Positions 34,044-43,383 of a DNA stretch of 64,000 nt are shown piece after piece. Origin of the DNA: Pradoshia sp. D12 (GTDB lineage: Bacteria > Bacillota > Bacilli > Bacillales > Pradoshiaceae); contig NZ_CP044545.1 in NCBI RefSeq assembly GCF_008935075.1, forward strand, positions 268,501-332,500, in the 5' to 3' direction. The notes under the pieces are model-generated. The model did no database searches. It saw only the letters and a list, made by a program, of their open reading frames with translations, and was not told where the DNA came from. How positions within the stretch are numbered: position 1 is the first letter of the stretch; each line of letters opens with the position of its first letter. The position numbers and the translations under genes were made by a program.

Positions 34044-35201
34044 ATGAATGAAGAATTATCATTGCTGGTAATAGGAGATGAAGATAATAGTATTTATACA
34101 GCTATAAAGGATATTTTGTCTGAGTATCCCAAATTTACACTGGTATCAACCAGCCGTGTTATCCAGCAGTTAGAAGATGGCGAGCACATAGATATTGCTT
34201 TAGTTCTCAATCGACAGGAAGCGCCAGTAATAGAGGTCATACAAAAGATTAAAAGGACAAGTCCTGAAACGCTGGTTATGTTTTTGAATTCCATTCAGGA
34301 TTTTCAATTAGTGAGAGAAGTTTTGCGTGCGGGCGCATTGGATTATTTAGTTATCCCCGATGAAATTAATTTATTATCAGAAAGGCTTCAAACGTTAAAA
34401 GAAATGACCAAAACTAACAAAGCGAGCGGGGCTGTAAATTCGTCTATCTTTTCAAGGGGACGAGGAGAAGTTTTGGCTTTTTATAGTGGAAAAGGGGGAA
34501 GCGGTACGACCTTCATTAGTTCCGCCTTTGCTCAAACCTTGAAGCTCGATTCAACTGCGGAAGTAATCTTACTGGATTTAAATTTGCAGTACGGAGGAAT
34601 TGAAACTTATCTTGGGATTGAAACGAACCGTTCACTTGCCGATTTGAAACCTGTCATACAAGAGATTAATGACAGCCATATTCGAAACGTGACGGAGAAA
34701 GAGAAGTTTTCGAGACTTGAAGTCTTATTGAGTCCAAGAGACACAGAAGTTGCAGAGTCCATAGATGAAGACTATGTTCAACGTCTAATCAGAGCTTGCA
34801 AGAGAAGTTTTGATTTTGTCATTATTGACATACCTAGCTACATTGATATTGCCTCATTTGCTGCAATTGAAGAAGCAGATAAAATCTTCTATGTTATTAC
34901 ACCTGATACTCCTTCCATACGTGTGTTTAAAAGTGTAGAGGAACTCTTCAAACGCCTGGGAATTCATTTAGATGAACGTATGGAAATCATTATCAATAAA
35001 ACAGGAAAAGATAGCGAATTAAATGGCAAAGATTTAAGTAGATTCATTCAATATCCGATTGCCGCAGAAATTAAAAAGGATATAAAGGGTGTTCTTCATT
35101 CCATTAATAAAGGTGAACCTATTCGAAAAGAAGCTAAGGAAAAGCGGCTCTCTGCAGTAGCGAAGGATGTTCAAAAATGGGTTGCCGGCTTATTGAAATA
35201 A
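34044..35201 (+). CDS. tadZ: Tad pilus assembly ATPase CpaE/TadZ
   Basis: 385 residues. Residues 1-125 fit a receiver-like domain, and residues about 140-380 a ParA/MinD-type ATPase with the deviant P-loop S-G-K-G-G-S-G-T-T, typical of TadZ, and I-L-L-D-L-N-L-Q-Y-G-G. It places the secretion machine at its site on the membrane. ATG 34044 follows GGGGGAAGG. Confidence 0.9.
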   Translation: MNEELSLLVIGDEDNSIYTAIKDILSEYPKFTLVSTSRVIQQLEDGEHIDIALVLNRQEAPVIEVIQKIKRTSPETLVMFLNSIQDFQLVREVLRAGALDYLVIPDEINLLSERLQTLKEMTKTNKASGAVNSSIFSRGRGEVLAFYSGKGGSGTTFISSAFAQTLKLDSTAEVILLDLNLQYGGIETYLGIETNRSLADLKPVIQEINDSHIRNVTEKEKFSRLEVLLSPRDTEVAESIDEDYVQRLIRACKRSFDFVIIDIPSYIDIASFAAIEEADKIFYVITPDTPSIRVFKSVEELFKRLGIHLDERMEIIINKTGKDSELNGKDLSRFIQYPIAAEIKKDIKGVLHSINKGEPIRKEAKEKRLSAVAKDVQKWVAGLLK

Positions 35202-35231
35202 TCGAATGGCGATTTGGAAGGAGAGCAGATT

Positions 35232-36584
35232 ATGGCACTTTTTAATAAAAAAAGGGACGTAACAATTGAAAAAGAGGTTACGTATAATTCCTTGCAATCA
35301 AATCCCTATATCGATGAATTGGTTGAACATTACAAAACCAGACTTCTAACTGAAACCAATTTAGATACGCTAACAGCATTATCTGAAGGCGAAAAGCGGC
35401 TCACAATCGAACGCTTAATCAGCGCATTTATGTCTGAAGAAAAAGTTGTGATCCCGCGGTACGATAAAGAGACGATGTTAGCTAGGCTTATCGACGAATC
35501 AGTGGGTTTTGGTCCATTAGAGCCGTTGCTCAATGATGATTCAATTACAGAAATACTCATTAATGGCCCCGCTGAAGTTTTTATTGAAAAACAGGGAAGA
35601 TTGCAACGATCAGATGTCAATTTTAGAGACGAAGCCCATGTTAGACATATTATTGACCGAGTGGTTGCTCCTCTTGGGAGAAGGATAGATGAAAGTTCTC
35701 CAATGGTCGATGCTCGTCTTCCGGATGGCAGCCGTGTAAACGCTGTTATCCCGCCAATCAGTTTAAACGGGACGTTGGTTTCTATCCGTAAATTTCGTAA
35801 AACACCATTTGAGATGCAGGATTTATTGAATTTTGATTCTCTAGATGAAACTATGGCGACCTTCCTTCAGGCCATAGTTGAAGCAAAAATGAATGTGCTG
35901 ATTTCTGGAGGAACAGGAAGTGGGAAAACTACTTTTCTGAATGCTGTTGCAAAGTCCATACCGATTCATGAACGAGTTATTACAATAGAAGATTCAGCTG
36001 AACTACGATTAAATCGGGGATCTGTAGTCGGACTGGAGGCAAGACCTGCAAATGTTGAGGGACGTGGGGAAATTACGATCCGACAATTAGTAAAAAATGC
36101 CCTACGGATGCGTCCTGACAGGATTATTGTCGGAGAGGTACGGGGATCGGAAGCATTTGATATGCTGCAGGCTATGAATACCGGTCATGAAGGATCGTTG
36201 ACGACTGTGCATGCCAATTCCCCATCAGATGCACTGAGCAGGGTTGAAGGAATGGTAATTATGGCGGGAATGGATTTACCGTCACATATTGTAAGGGAGT
36301 ATATTGTAGGGGCTTTGGATTATATCATTCAAGCTGAGCGTTTATCAGATGGGAAAAGGAAAATCACCCATATATCTGAAGTAAGCGTTGATGAACAAAA
36401 TAAAGTTCAAATCAGAGATATCTTTCATTTTAAACGTACAGGTATGGGAGCGAATGGAGAGGTATTGGGATACCATACTGCAACAGGCTTAGTTCCTAAA
36501 GCACTCGAGAGACTTCGTATATTCGGTATTCACTTGGATGAAGTAATCTTTAGGCCAAAGGAGGAGGAATTGGTGTATGAATGA
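35232..36584 (+). CDS. cpaF: Tad secretion ATPase CpaF/TadA
   Basis: 450 residues, PulE/VirB11-like. Walker [11 protein letters not shown] near residue 228, Asp box I-E-D-S-A-E-L-R-L, Walker B region [14 protein letters not shown] and the His box [11 protein letters not shown]. It powers pilus assembly. Start ATG 35232 behind GGAAGGAGA. Overlaps tadB by eight bases. Confidence 0.95.
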   Translation: MALFNKKRDVTIEKEVTYNSLQSNPYIDELVEHYKTRLLTETNLDTLTALSEGEKRLTIERLISAFMSEEKVVIPRYDKETMLARLIDESVGFGPLEPLLNDDSITEILINGPAEVFIEKQGRLQRSDVNFRDEAHVRHIIDRVVAPLGRRIDESSPMVDARLPDGSRVNAVIPPISLNGTLVSIRKFRKTPFEMQDLLNFDSLDETMATFLQAIVEAKMNVLISGGTGSGKTTFLNAVAKSIPIHERVITIEDSAELRLNRGSVVGLEARPANVEGRGEITIRQLVKNALRMRPDRIIVGEVRGSEAFDMLQAMNTGHEGSLTTVHANSPSDALSRVEGMVIMAGMDLPSHIVREYIVGALDYIIQAERLSDGKRKITHISEVSVDEQNKVQIRDIFHFKRTGMGANGEVLGYHTATGLVPKALERLRIFGIHLDEVIFRPKEEELVYE

Positions 36585-37512
36585 AATGCTTTACATCCCT
36601 CTCACTGCTGGTGTGGCTATGTTGGCTTTTATAGTTGGCATTTATTTTTATCTTGGCTACCGTGCCCAAAAACGTGAATGGAAACAGAAGCTGGCAACCT
36701 GGTATCCAGAAGAAAAACGTAAAAGCTTTATTGTCGGTTTGGGTGATAAATACGACAAAACAGATCGGGCTAAAGTTTTAGCAGAGAAATTACATAATGC
36801 AAATCTTATATTAACCCCATCTGAATATCTTGGCTTTCATCTGCTTGGATTCCTGGGACTAGTTTTGGTCTTTACAAATATGTTTAAAATCCCCTTCCCT
36901 CTTAGTGTAATCATACCTATATTGATTTTACTAGGTGCCCATTCCGGTTTATTCATGGTCCGGAAAAATAAATATGAAGAACGCTTTAATGACCAACTGG
37001 CAGATATCTGTCGTTTGCTCGGAAATGCGGCCAGATCGGGTATGACACTAACTCAGGGAATCGATTTGGTGGCGAAAGAAACACCCGCACCGGCAGGAAA
37101 AGAATTTAAAAGAATTTCGCAGGAGTTGAAATTGGGGGTCCCATTGGAATACGCCCTGCGTTCTATTCAAAAACAAAATAAATCACGGGATTTCCAACTG
37201 TTTATAGCGACGTTGCTCATTCAGAAGAAAACTGGTGGTAACTTGGCAGCGATCCTAGAATCCATGTCCAACACACTTGAGGATCGCAAAATCCTTAATC
37301 AATCTATTAAAACCATGACAGCCGAGCAAAAATATATTTCATTTATTGTTCCGGCAATGCCTGTGTTTCTCGTCTTGATTATGAACGCTTCAGTGGATGG
37401 CTTTGTAGATCCGCTATGGACTGGACCGGGAATTGTATTACTTGTTTTGTTTGCAGCGGGTGTTGTACTTTCGTTTTTCTTGATTCGAAAAATCACGAAT
37501 ATAAAGGTGTAA
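36577..37512 (+). CDS. tadB: Tad platform protein TadB (type II secretion F family)
   Basis: 311 residues with N-terminal and C-terminal membrane helices around the GspF domain (about 135-265: D-Q-L-A-D-I-C-R-L-L-G-N-A-A-R-S-G, then G-V-P-L-E-Y-A-L). Inner platform of the pilus machine. AGGAGG lies inside the end of cpaF. Confidence 0.92.
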   Translation: MNEMLYIPLTAGVAMLAFIVGIYFYLGYRAQKREWKQKLATWYPEEKRKSFIVGLGDKYDKTDRAKVLAEKLHNANLILTPSEYLGFHLLGFLGLVLVFTNMFKIPFPLSVIIPILILLGAHSGLFMVRKNKYEERFNDQLADICRLLGNAARSGMTLTQGIDLVAKETPAPAGKEFKRISQELKLGVPLEYALRSIQKQNKSRDFQLFIATLLIQKKTGGNLAAILESMSNTLEDRKILNQSIKTMTAEQKYISFIVPAMPVFLVLIMNASVDGFVDPLWTGPGIVLLVLFAAGVVLSFFLIRKITNIKV

Positions 37513-37515
37513 ATT

Positions 37516-38451
37516 ATGGATGCTCTAATTATTTTATGTGTGCTGTTATTTTGGTTGTTTTTTACATTAACGATCCGTCATTATTCCCGCTATTTAAATG
37601 AGAAAAGGGGACTCATTGGCCATATTGCAGAAACGGTCCATGAAGGGTATTTGGGTGTTCCTAAAAAGAAGAAAAAGAACTCAAAACTTACTGATAAACT
37701 TCTCAGTTATTCGGATGATTTTGCTGAACTAGGGAAACGGATAAACTTCTTTAGTGAAAATAAAGATATTGAAGACTTGCTCAGAAAATCAGGACGTCCC
37801 TATAATTTAACACTGGACAGATTCCAGGGTCTGAAAATTTGGTTGGCTGTTACGCTTTTCTTTGGTTCTTTGATCTTTTTAATTCTAGGATTTCCGTTGG
37901 CTCAATTTGGTCCGATCTTTATGCCGCTAATTGGGTATATGGCTCCTATTATTCTGTTGAAGCAGGCAGCTAGAAAACGTCAGGAAGCATTAAGACATGA
38001 TTTACCTGACTTCCTAGATACAGTGAGTACCAGTTTGCAGGCTGGTGTCAGTCTGGATCAAACCTTACGTGAGGTTATCCGTTATTTTGAAGGACCGCTA
38101 CACGAGGAATTCTCCCGTTTTAACCATGAGATTGATTTAGGTGTTCCTCGTGAGATGGCATACAGAGGTCTGTTGGAGAGAAATGATAATAAGGAATTCC
38201 AGGGATTAATAAAATCTCTGATACAAGGATTAAAGCTGGGAGTGCCAATCGCAACGACATTTAAAGTACAAGCCGAGGACATGAGGCAATTCCGCGAAGA
38301 GAAAATTAAAGAACTCGCAGCCAAGGCTTCTCCAAAAGTAACAATGGTAACCACCTTTGTAGTAGCACCTGTATCACTTATGATCATTGCAGGATTAATG
38401 GTCTTAAATATGATTTATGGTGAAAACAGCATTGGAAGTTTATTTAAGTAA
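37516..38451 (+). CDS. tadC: Tad platform protein TadC (type II secretion F family)
   Basis: 311 residues, paralogous to TadB: D-L-P-D-F-L-D-T-V-S-T-S-L-Q-A-G-V, G-V-P-R-E-M-A-Y-R, and C-terminal membrane helices. It follows TadB by three bases and pairs with it in the platform. Confidence 0.92.
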   Translation: MDALIILCVLLFWLFFTLTIRHYSRYLNEKRGLIGHIAETVHEGYLGVPKKKKKNSKLTDKLLSYSDDFAELGKRINFFSENKDIEDLLRKSGRPYNLTLDRFQGLKIWLAVTLFFGSLIFLILGFPLAQFGPIFMPLIGYMAPIILLKQAARKRQEALRHDLPDFLDTVSTSLQAGVSLDQTLREVIRYFEGPLHEEFSRFNHEIDLGVPREMAYRGLLERNDNKEFQGLIKSLIQGLKLGVPIATTFKVQAEDMRQFREEKIKELAAKASPKVTMVTTFVVAPVSLMIIAGLMVLNMIYGENSIGSLFK

Positions 38452-38510
38452 CCCCCTCCCAAAGGGAGTTTAAAATAATAAAAATTATAAGAATAATAGG
38501 AGGAATGGAA

Positions 38511-38726
38511 ATGAATTATTTAACAGGAATGTACGTAAAGGCAACAACTAAGCTAGGTGGATTGGTGAAAAACGAAAGAGGATCTCAGACTTTGGAATGG
38601 ATTGGGATTGCAGCGGTTATTGTTATTTTGGTTGGGGTTATTTCGACAGCGTTTGCTGGGGGAGACCTTGGTGAAACTGTTAAAACTAAGTTTACTAGCC
38701 TTCTAGATAAAATGGTTGCTGATTGA
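38511..38726 (+). CDS. Flp-like pilin candidate
   Basis: 71 residues. A basic N-terminal leader of about 27 residues is followed by N-E-R-G-S-Q-T-L-E-W-I-G-I-A-A-V-I-V-I-L: a Gly, then Glu at +5, then a hydrophobic stretch, as in class III prepilins. ATG 38511 follows AGGAGG by seven bases. It is the only obvious major-pilin candidate in the locus. No prepilin peptidase gene is present, so processing would need an enzyme from elsewhere such as ComC. Confidence 0.75.
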   Translation: MNYLTGMYVKATTKLGGLVKNERGSQTLEWIGIAAVIVILVGVISTAFAGGDLGETVKTKFTSLLDKMVAD

Positions 38727-38760
38727 TAATTATACAACAAAAACTAGGAGGTATGGGGTC

Positions 38761-40164
38761 TTGAAAAAATGGGTGCTAATAGCAGTTGCTGCTTTGTTTA
38801 TATCAGGATGCACTGATCAAGAAAAAGAAACAGAAGTAAATGAGAAGCCTAAAGAAAATAGTACTGAAGAAGTGAACAGTGTAGAAGAAACAGATCCGGA
38901 GAATGCTATACCAAAAGAAAATGTCTCAGTTGAAGAAACTTCATGGATTGAAAAATTTGAAGCTGCTCCAGAAGTAAAGATGAGTCCGGAATATTTAGCT
39001 AACCAACCTCAAGGACCTTATGCAGATATCAGCTACGATTCGAATCCAGAATCCTATCAAGAATTTTTGAAGGTGATGGAAGGTATTCCAGAGAATGCTA
39101 CGGAAGAGGAATTAGACAAAGTGTTTAACTATATAGTAAGTCAGGTTTCTGTAGATGTTACAGACCCACAAACGGTTATAGATAGTTGGAAGGTGAGTTC
39201 CTTTGGTGATCCTGAAATAGAAGATAGTCGATATCAATTTAAGGAAAATTACAATATTGAGGTTATCTTAGATTCTAGTGGGAGTATGGCTAATATAACT
39301 AATGGTAAAACAAGAATGGTTGTAGCGAAGGAAGCGATTCAGCAATTCTTAATGAGTGCGCCTGAAAAAGCCAATGTTGCCCTTCGAGTATATGGTCATA
39401 AAGGAACAAGTAAGGACAGTGATAAAAAATTATCTTGTGATAGCAGTGAGTTAGTTTATAAGTTTGGATCCTACAAGGAAAAAGAGTTTAACCAAGCATT
39501 GAGTTCCTTTGAACCTGCTGGTTGGACTCCTTTGGCTCAGTCGTTGATGGATGCTCAGAATGATTTAAAAGAGTTTAAGAGTGATAAAAATACGAACATG
39601 ATATACGTGGTTAGTGATGGAATTGAAACCTGTGATGGGAACCCTGTAGAAGCTGCTAAAAAACTTGGAGAGTCTGATTTGCAACCTGTCATTAATATTA
39701 TTGGTTTTGGTGTCGATTCAGAAGGACAGAAACAATTGAAAGAAATGGCAACTGCATCGAATGGAACTTATACAAATGTTCATAACAGTAATCAACTAAA
39801 GTCGGAATTTGATAAGGCTAAAAATGCTTTAGAGAAATGGAAACAATGGAAGGAAAATGCTAATTATGATGCCAAGGTAGACCGTAATAAAAGATATTTG
39901 GATACTAACAGTTTGAATAATGAGTATTCTAATAATATCCAAAAGCAACAGAATAATATGGTTTTTATTATTAATGGATTGAGAAACAAAGACCTTATAA
40001 CATCTGAACAGAAAGAATACTTAACTTCAAGAAAATCCGAATTAGCAAAAGAAATGGATGAAGCCAGAAAGACAATAAGAGAAGATCTCGAGAATTTAAA
40101 TGCGAAAACTCTCGAAGATACCAAAAAACAAATCGAAGAGAAATACAATCAAAATACGCAATAA
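38761..40164 (+). CDS. VWA-domain lipoprotein
   Basis: 467 residues. Signal peptide with lipobox F-I-S-G-C near residue 19, so it is anchored outside the membrane. A Glu-rich linker to about residue 65 follows. The VWA domain (about 165-355) has an intact metal site: D-S-S-G-S-M at Asp171, a Thr in G-W-T-P-L-A-Q-S, and V-S-D-G-I-E-T-C-D-G. Residues 360-467 are a long charged helix, probably coiled coil. TTG start behind AGGAGGTATGG. Bound metal could mediate adhesion or protein assembly on the pilus. Its last codons are duplicated at 44607-44639. Confidence 0.88.
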   Translation: MKKWVLIAVAALFISGCTDQEKETEVNEKPKENSTEEVNSVEETDPENAIPKENVSVEETSWIEKFEAAPEVKMSPEYLANQPQGPYADISYDSNPESYQEFLKVMEGIPENATEEELDKVFNYIVSQVSVDVTDPQTVIDSWKVSSFGDPEIEDSRYQFKENYNIEVILDSSGSMANITNGKTRMVVAKEAIQQFLMSAPEKANVALRVYGHKGTSKDSDKKLSCDSSELVYKFGSYKEKEFNQALSSFEPAGWTPLAQSLMDAQNDLKEFKSDKNTNMIYVVSDGIETCDGNPVEAAKKLGESDLQPVINIIGFGVDSEGQKQLKEMATASNGTYTNVHNSNQLKSEFDKAKNALEKWKQWKENANYDAKVDRNKRYLDTNSLNNEYSNNIQKQQNNMVFIINGLRNKDLITSEQKEYLTSRKSELAKEMDEARKTIREDLENLNAKTLEDTKKQIEEKYNQNTQ

Positions 40165-40223
40165 TAGGAAAAGTCATACACCTTGATTAAACACTACTTC
40201 CTGATATGAGTAAGGAGGTTAAG

Positions 40224-41669
40224 GTGAAGCGAAATAGGTTGGTAAGAAAGCTCCTTGTCATGTTTGCCATATTATTTGTCCTGTTCCATTCCATCTCTAT
40301 TCCTCTTGCGGCGGCCAGCTGGACCGGGGATGCCTGGAAGGGTGATGCTTGGAATGGCTCCGATTTGAAGTGGAAAGGGGATTCTTGGAAGCAAAAAGGC
40401 TGGGTGCAGGATGGCTGGGAGCGAGATGGTTGGACCCAAGAGGGATGGAATCAGGATAAGTGGAGTCAAGATGGTTGGGCTGGTGATGGCGTCAGCCCGA
40501 TAGACCCTGCGACAGGAGAACCATGGACGGGGGATAAAATCAGCGAAATTAATCCGGCCACCGGAAAACCATGGACCGGTGATGAGATCAACGGAATCAA
40601 TCCAGCTACCGGAAAGCCGTGGATTGGCGATGAGATCAACGGAATTAATCCAGCTACCGGAAAGCCGTGGACCGGCGATGAGATTAACGGAATTATTCCG
40701 GCTACGGGAAAACCATGGACTGGTGATGAGATTAACGGAATTAATCCGGCTACCGGAAAGCCATGGAGTAGCGATGATATCAGTGGAATCAATCCGGCAA
40801 CAGGAAAGCCTTGGTCATCGGATGCTTCCAATGGCGCTAACTCAATCACAGGTGGAAATAATGGTTTTATAAATCCACAGACCGGATTTCCTTATTTATA
40901 CGCTCCAGGACGTATTTCAGTTGATGAGGTAAATGGTACAGATTCAGAAGGTAACATTGACCTTTATGGTCTTACTAAATATATTGCTAAAGATGTAATT
41001 GCGGGGCAAGTCAAATTTGTAAATGTAATTGAAAATGGGAAGTTTAGTTTGACTAAGCCAAATAGTATATATGGACTTATGATGAATGGATTCAGGCTGG
41101 GGCTTGGTGAATCGAACTCATCCTTTAATATGGCATATGAATCATATTTATGGGCTGATAATATAAACAGCGTTAACGATGCAATTACTACGCTGAGAAC
41201 CTATTCTCCCATTCAGAATGCTGCTAATTCCGGGTTGGGGGGACTTACCTCAGCCTACAGGAATGCCTCTCTTGCGAATTCAGCTGCAAAATTTGGTACA
41301 TTGGCAAAATTTAATGCAGCGGCAGGAGTAGTAGGAACAGTTTTTTCAACGATTGATACTGCTAAAAATACTTCGAAAGCAATCAATGTATTAAAAAGTT
41401 CAGCATCAGGAACAGAGAAAACAACTGCAGTAGCCAGTGCAACAGAAAGCTTTGGTTCTTTGTTAATGTCTAGTGGTGCTGTGGCGAGTGCTCTTCCAGG
41501 TGTACAAGCAGTTGGAGCAACAATGGTCCTTGTTGGGGCAGGCATTTGGGGCGTTTCAAAAGGTGTTAAATATGCTGCAAAGCATTGGAATTCTATAAAA
41601 AGCGGGGTTAATAATGCTAAGAAGAAAGTCGGAGGTTGGTTTAAATCATTAAGGGGTGCGTTTTCATAA
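40224..41669 (+). CDS. Secreted repeat protein, module copy 1 (Trp-rich and PATGKPW repeats)
   Basis: 481 residues. A signal peptide ends near S-I-P-L-A-A-A. Then follow three parts. Residues about 33-92 are five-residue repeats with Trp every fifth position (G-W-V-Q-D, G-W-E-R-D, G-W-T-Q-E). Residues 93-204 are seven 16-residue repeats, INPATGKPWTGDEING in typical form. The last 250 residues are unique, Gly/Ala-rich and hydrophobic, with a stretch like F-S-T-I-D-T-A-K-N and a basic amphipathic end (K-K-K-V-G-G-W-F-K-S-L-R-G-A-F-S). No LPXTG or wall-binding domain is seen. I do not recognise the family. GTG 40224 follows AAGGAGG; ATG 40206 precedes it. A helical companion gene follows. Confidence 0.85.
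   Translation: MKRNRLVRKLLVMFAILFVLFHSISIPLAAASWTGDAWKGDAWNGSDLKWKGDSWKQKGWVQDGWERDGWTQEGWNQDKWSQDGWAGDGVSPIDPATGEPWTGDKISEINPATGKPWTGDEINGINPATGKPWIGDEINGINPATGKPWTGDEINGIIPATGKPWTGDEINGINPATGKPWSSDDISGINPATGKPWSSDASNGANSITGGNNGFINPQTGFPYLYAPGRISVDEVNGTDSEGNIDLYGLTKYIAKDVIAGQVKFVNVIENGKFSLTKPNSIYGLMMNGFRLGLGESNSSFNMAYESYLWADNINSVNDAITTLRTYSPIQNAANSGLGGLTSAYRNASLANSAAKFGTLAKFNAAAGVVGTVFSTIDTAKNTSKAINVLKSSASGTEKTTAVASATESFGSLLMSSGAVASALPGVQAVGATMVLVGAGIWGVSKGVKYAAKHWNSIKSGVNNAKKKVGGWFKSLRGAFS
40500..40835 (+). repeat. Seven 48-bp coding repeats (PATGKPW)
   Basis: Seven in-frame units of 48 bases. Units 2-5 are the most alike in sequence; units 1, 6 and 7 have drifted (GEPWTGDKISE, GKPWSSDDISG, GKPWSSDASNG). 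Near-identity at DNA level makes slippage and copy-number change likely. Confidence 0.9.
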
Positions 41670-41680
41670 ACCATCTTCAA

Positions 41681-41720
41681 AATGGGAGGAAAACTTTTAC
41701 CCCTCCTCCCATTCTTTTTT
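41681..41720 (+). terminator. Terminator between repeat gene 1 and its companion
   Basis: AATGGGAGG (41681-41689) and CCTCCCATT (41705-41713) pair and are followed by CTTTTTT. It would reduce the companion transcript relative to the secreted protein unless a promoter lies in the next 40 bases. Confidence 0.8.
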
Positions 41721-41759
41721 AGACATAATATGAAAATAGCTAAGAGAGAGGTTCCAAGT

Positions 41760-42584
41760 ATGGAAAGAACCACAGTGGAGAAATACGCCAAAAAGTATAA
41801 AAAGCTTCTTGAGAAAGTTACCATTATTCATTTTGTTCTTTCTTATAATAAAAGAAAGTGGTGGTTAGCGGAGTATAGCTTTAATAATACCCCTAAAGGA
41901 TATGCAGTGTTTACAGAAGGCGATTCAAGTGTCAACGAAAAGGAAATTGCCCTTGATCATATCGGTTCTTTTATCCGTACTTGTATAGGAATACAATCCA
42001 TCGTTCATCCTCGAATTGCAGTGACAGAGGAGATAAATAATACGCTTAATAAAATGAACGATATCTTAAATTTGTGGGTGAAGAGTGAAGAAGAAATTAA
42101 GTTGAAAGATCAGTTTAATGAGTTTACTGATTTTATATTATGGTGCCAAGAAAAGACCAATGAATATAACAATGAATTTTCCAAAATAGCAAAAAAAATT
42201 GATGAAAATCATCTGTTTACAGTTGAACAAAGGGAGCAATTAGTTCTAATAGGAAGTAAGCTGGACTTAATTATTTATCTGCAAGTTAAGTCTCAATATG
42301 ATCAACTGCATAAGAATCGGGAATTGTTGAGCCATTTGAAAAATCATAGAAATAATCTTGATAAAAAAGATTACTATTATATTGTTACCAATTTAAAAAA
42401 ATATTGTGATTCAAATGCACAAAAAGACTTTGAAAAGTCCTTGTTTAATGAAGATGAGCTGATTTGGAAAGATGTAATAGCTACCATAGACAGTTTTGAA
42501 AGATTGAAGGAATCATCACATCAAAAATATAAAAATATTGATAAGCGTAAGTTGCAAGAAATGGTGCGTTTATTAAGGAATTAG
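41760..42584 (+). CDS. Companion protein of repeat module, copy 1
   Basis: 274 residues, no signal peptide or membrane segment, charged and mostly helical, so probably cytoplasmic. The start was set by alignment with copy 2 (46138-46965). Both share K-K-L-L-E-K, W-W-L-A-E-Y near residue 30, P-R-I then N-T-L near 85-95, I-L-W-C-Q-E near 125, and a coiled-coil-like second half with Y-L-Q-V-K. I recognise no family. Constant pairing with the secreted repeat protein suggests a chaperone, regulator or protective partner. Confidence 0.8.
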   Translation: MERTTVEKYAKKYKKLLEKVTIIHFVLSYNKRKWWLAEYSFNNTPKGYAVFTEGDSSVNEKEIALDHIGSFIRTCIGIQSIVHPRIAVTEEINNTLNKMNDILNLWVKSEEEIKLKDQFNEFTDFILWCQEKTNEYNNEFSKIAKKIDENHLFTVEQREQLVLIGSKLDLIIYLQVKSQYDQLHKNRELLSHLKNHRNNLDKKDYYYIVTNLKKYCDSNAQKDFEKSLFNEDELIWKDVIATIDSFERLKESSHQKYKNIDKRKLQEMVRLLRN

Positions 42585-42660
42585 TTATGATTGAAAATTT
42601 TAATAGATAAGAATTTCTATTATGGAATTATAAATAATGAATATGATGGGATGGAGATTA

Positions 42661-43383
42661 ATGGACAAGCCTTTTCGTGAAGCATTTGCTCTTTTCACCA
42701 GCAGATTTGAACATATACTCTTGTTGGGAGTAACAATTATACTTCCCCTGCTACTAGGCCACGCTTTGTTATCAAACTATATATATGCGGTTACACCGAC
42801 TGTGTTGGGAACGACAATAATATCTGATATTTACTACACATTTCTAACTGTTCTCTTAATGCTCTTCGCTCAAGTTCCGTTAATAAGATATATGTTTAAT
42901 GAATACCAGGGACATGAAGGAAGCTTGAAAAATGCTTATTTTGTTTTTTTTGCTAATGGATTTCAATTTTTTGTTTTTGCTATTCTTGCTAGTTTTTTAA
43001 CGACCGTTGGAATTATTCTATTTCTTTTACCGGGGTTGATTATTTTAACTCTTTTATATCCGATTCCTTTTGTAGCTGCAATGGATAATAAAAGTATATG
43101 GAAGAGTTGGAAATCAGGAATTAGGCTAGGTAAAAAGCATTTCTTTAAACTTTTTCTCTTAATTCTAGGGATGTCTTTAATTGAATTGATGATTTCTGGA
43201 GGAATTACACTATTAATTCTCTCATTAACTACTTCTTTTGCTGCACAAATTCTTTCTCATATTCTATTAAATTTGGTCTTCTTCCCAATCATCACACTTA
43301 TCATCACAGGTTTTATTATCAAATGGAGAGAAGAAATCTATACATTGGAGGCAAATCGATCAGCTAAGGAGGAGTGGGCTTAA
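42661..43383 (+). CDS. Polytopic membrane protein in tad locus
   Basis: 240 residues with about five or six hydrophobic segments. Features such as S-W-K-S-G-I-R-L-G and L-F-L-L-P-G-L-I-I-L-T-L-L-Y-P-I-P-F resemble YciC/glycerophosphodiesterase-type membrane domains. ATG 42661 follows GGGATGGAG. Its stop overlaps the tadE start by one base, so it is coupled to pilus genes. Function unknown. Confidence 0.75.
   Translation: MDKPFREAFALFTSRFEHILLLGVTIILPLLLGHALLSNYIYAVTPTVLGTTIISDIYYTFLTVLLMLFAQVPLIRYMFNEYQGHEGSLKNAYFVFFANGFQFFVFAILASFLTTVGIILFLLPGLIILTLLYPIPFVAAMDNKSIWKSWKSGIRLGKKHFFKLFLLILGMSLIELMISGGITLLILSLTTSFAAQILSHILLNLVFFPIITLIITGFIIKWREEIYTLEANRSAKEEWA

Noticed and set aside
40500..40835. 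CRISPR-like 48-bp periodicity
   Set aside because: The whole unit is coding repeat without unique spacers and stays in frame throughout.
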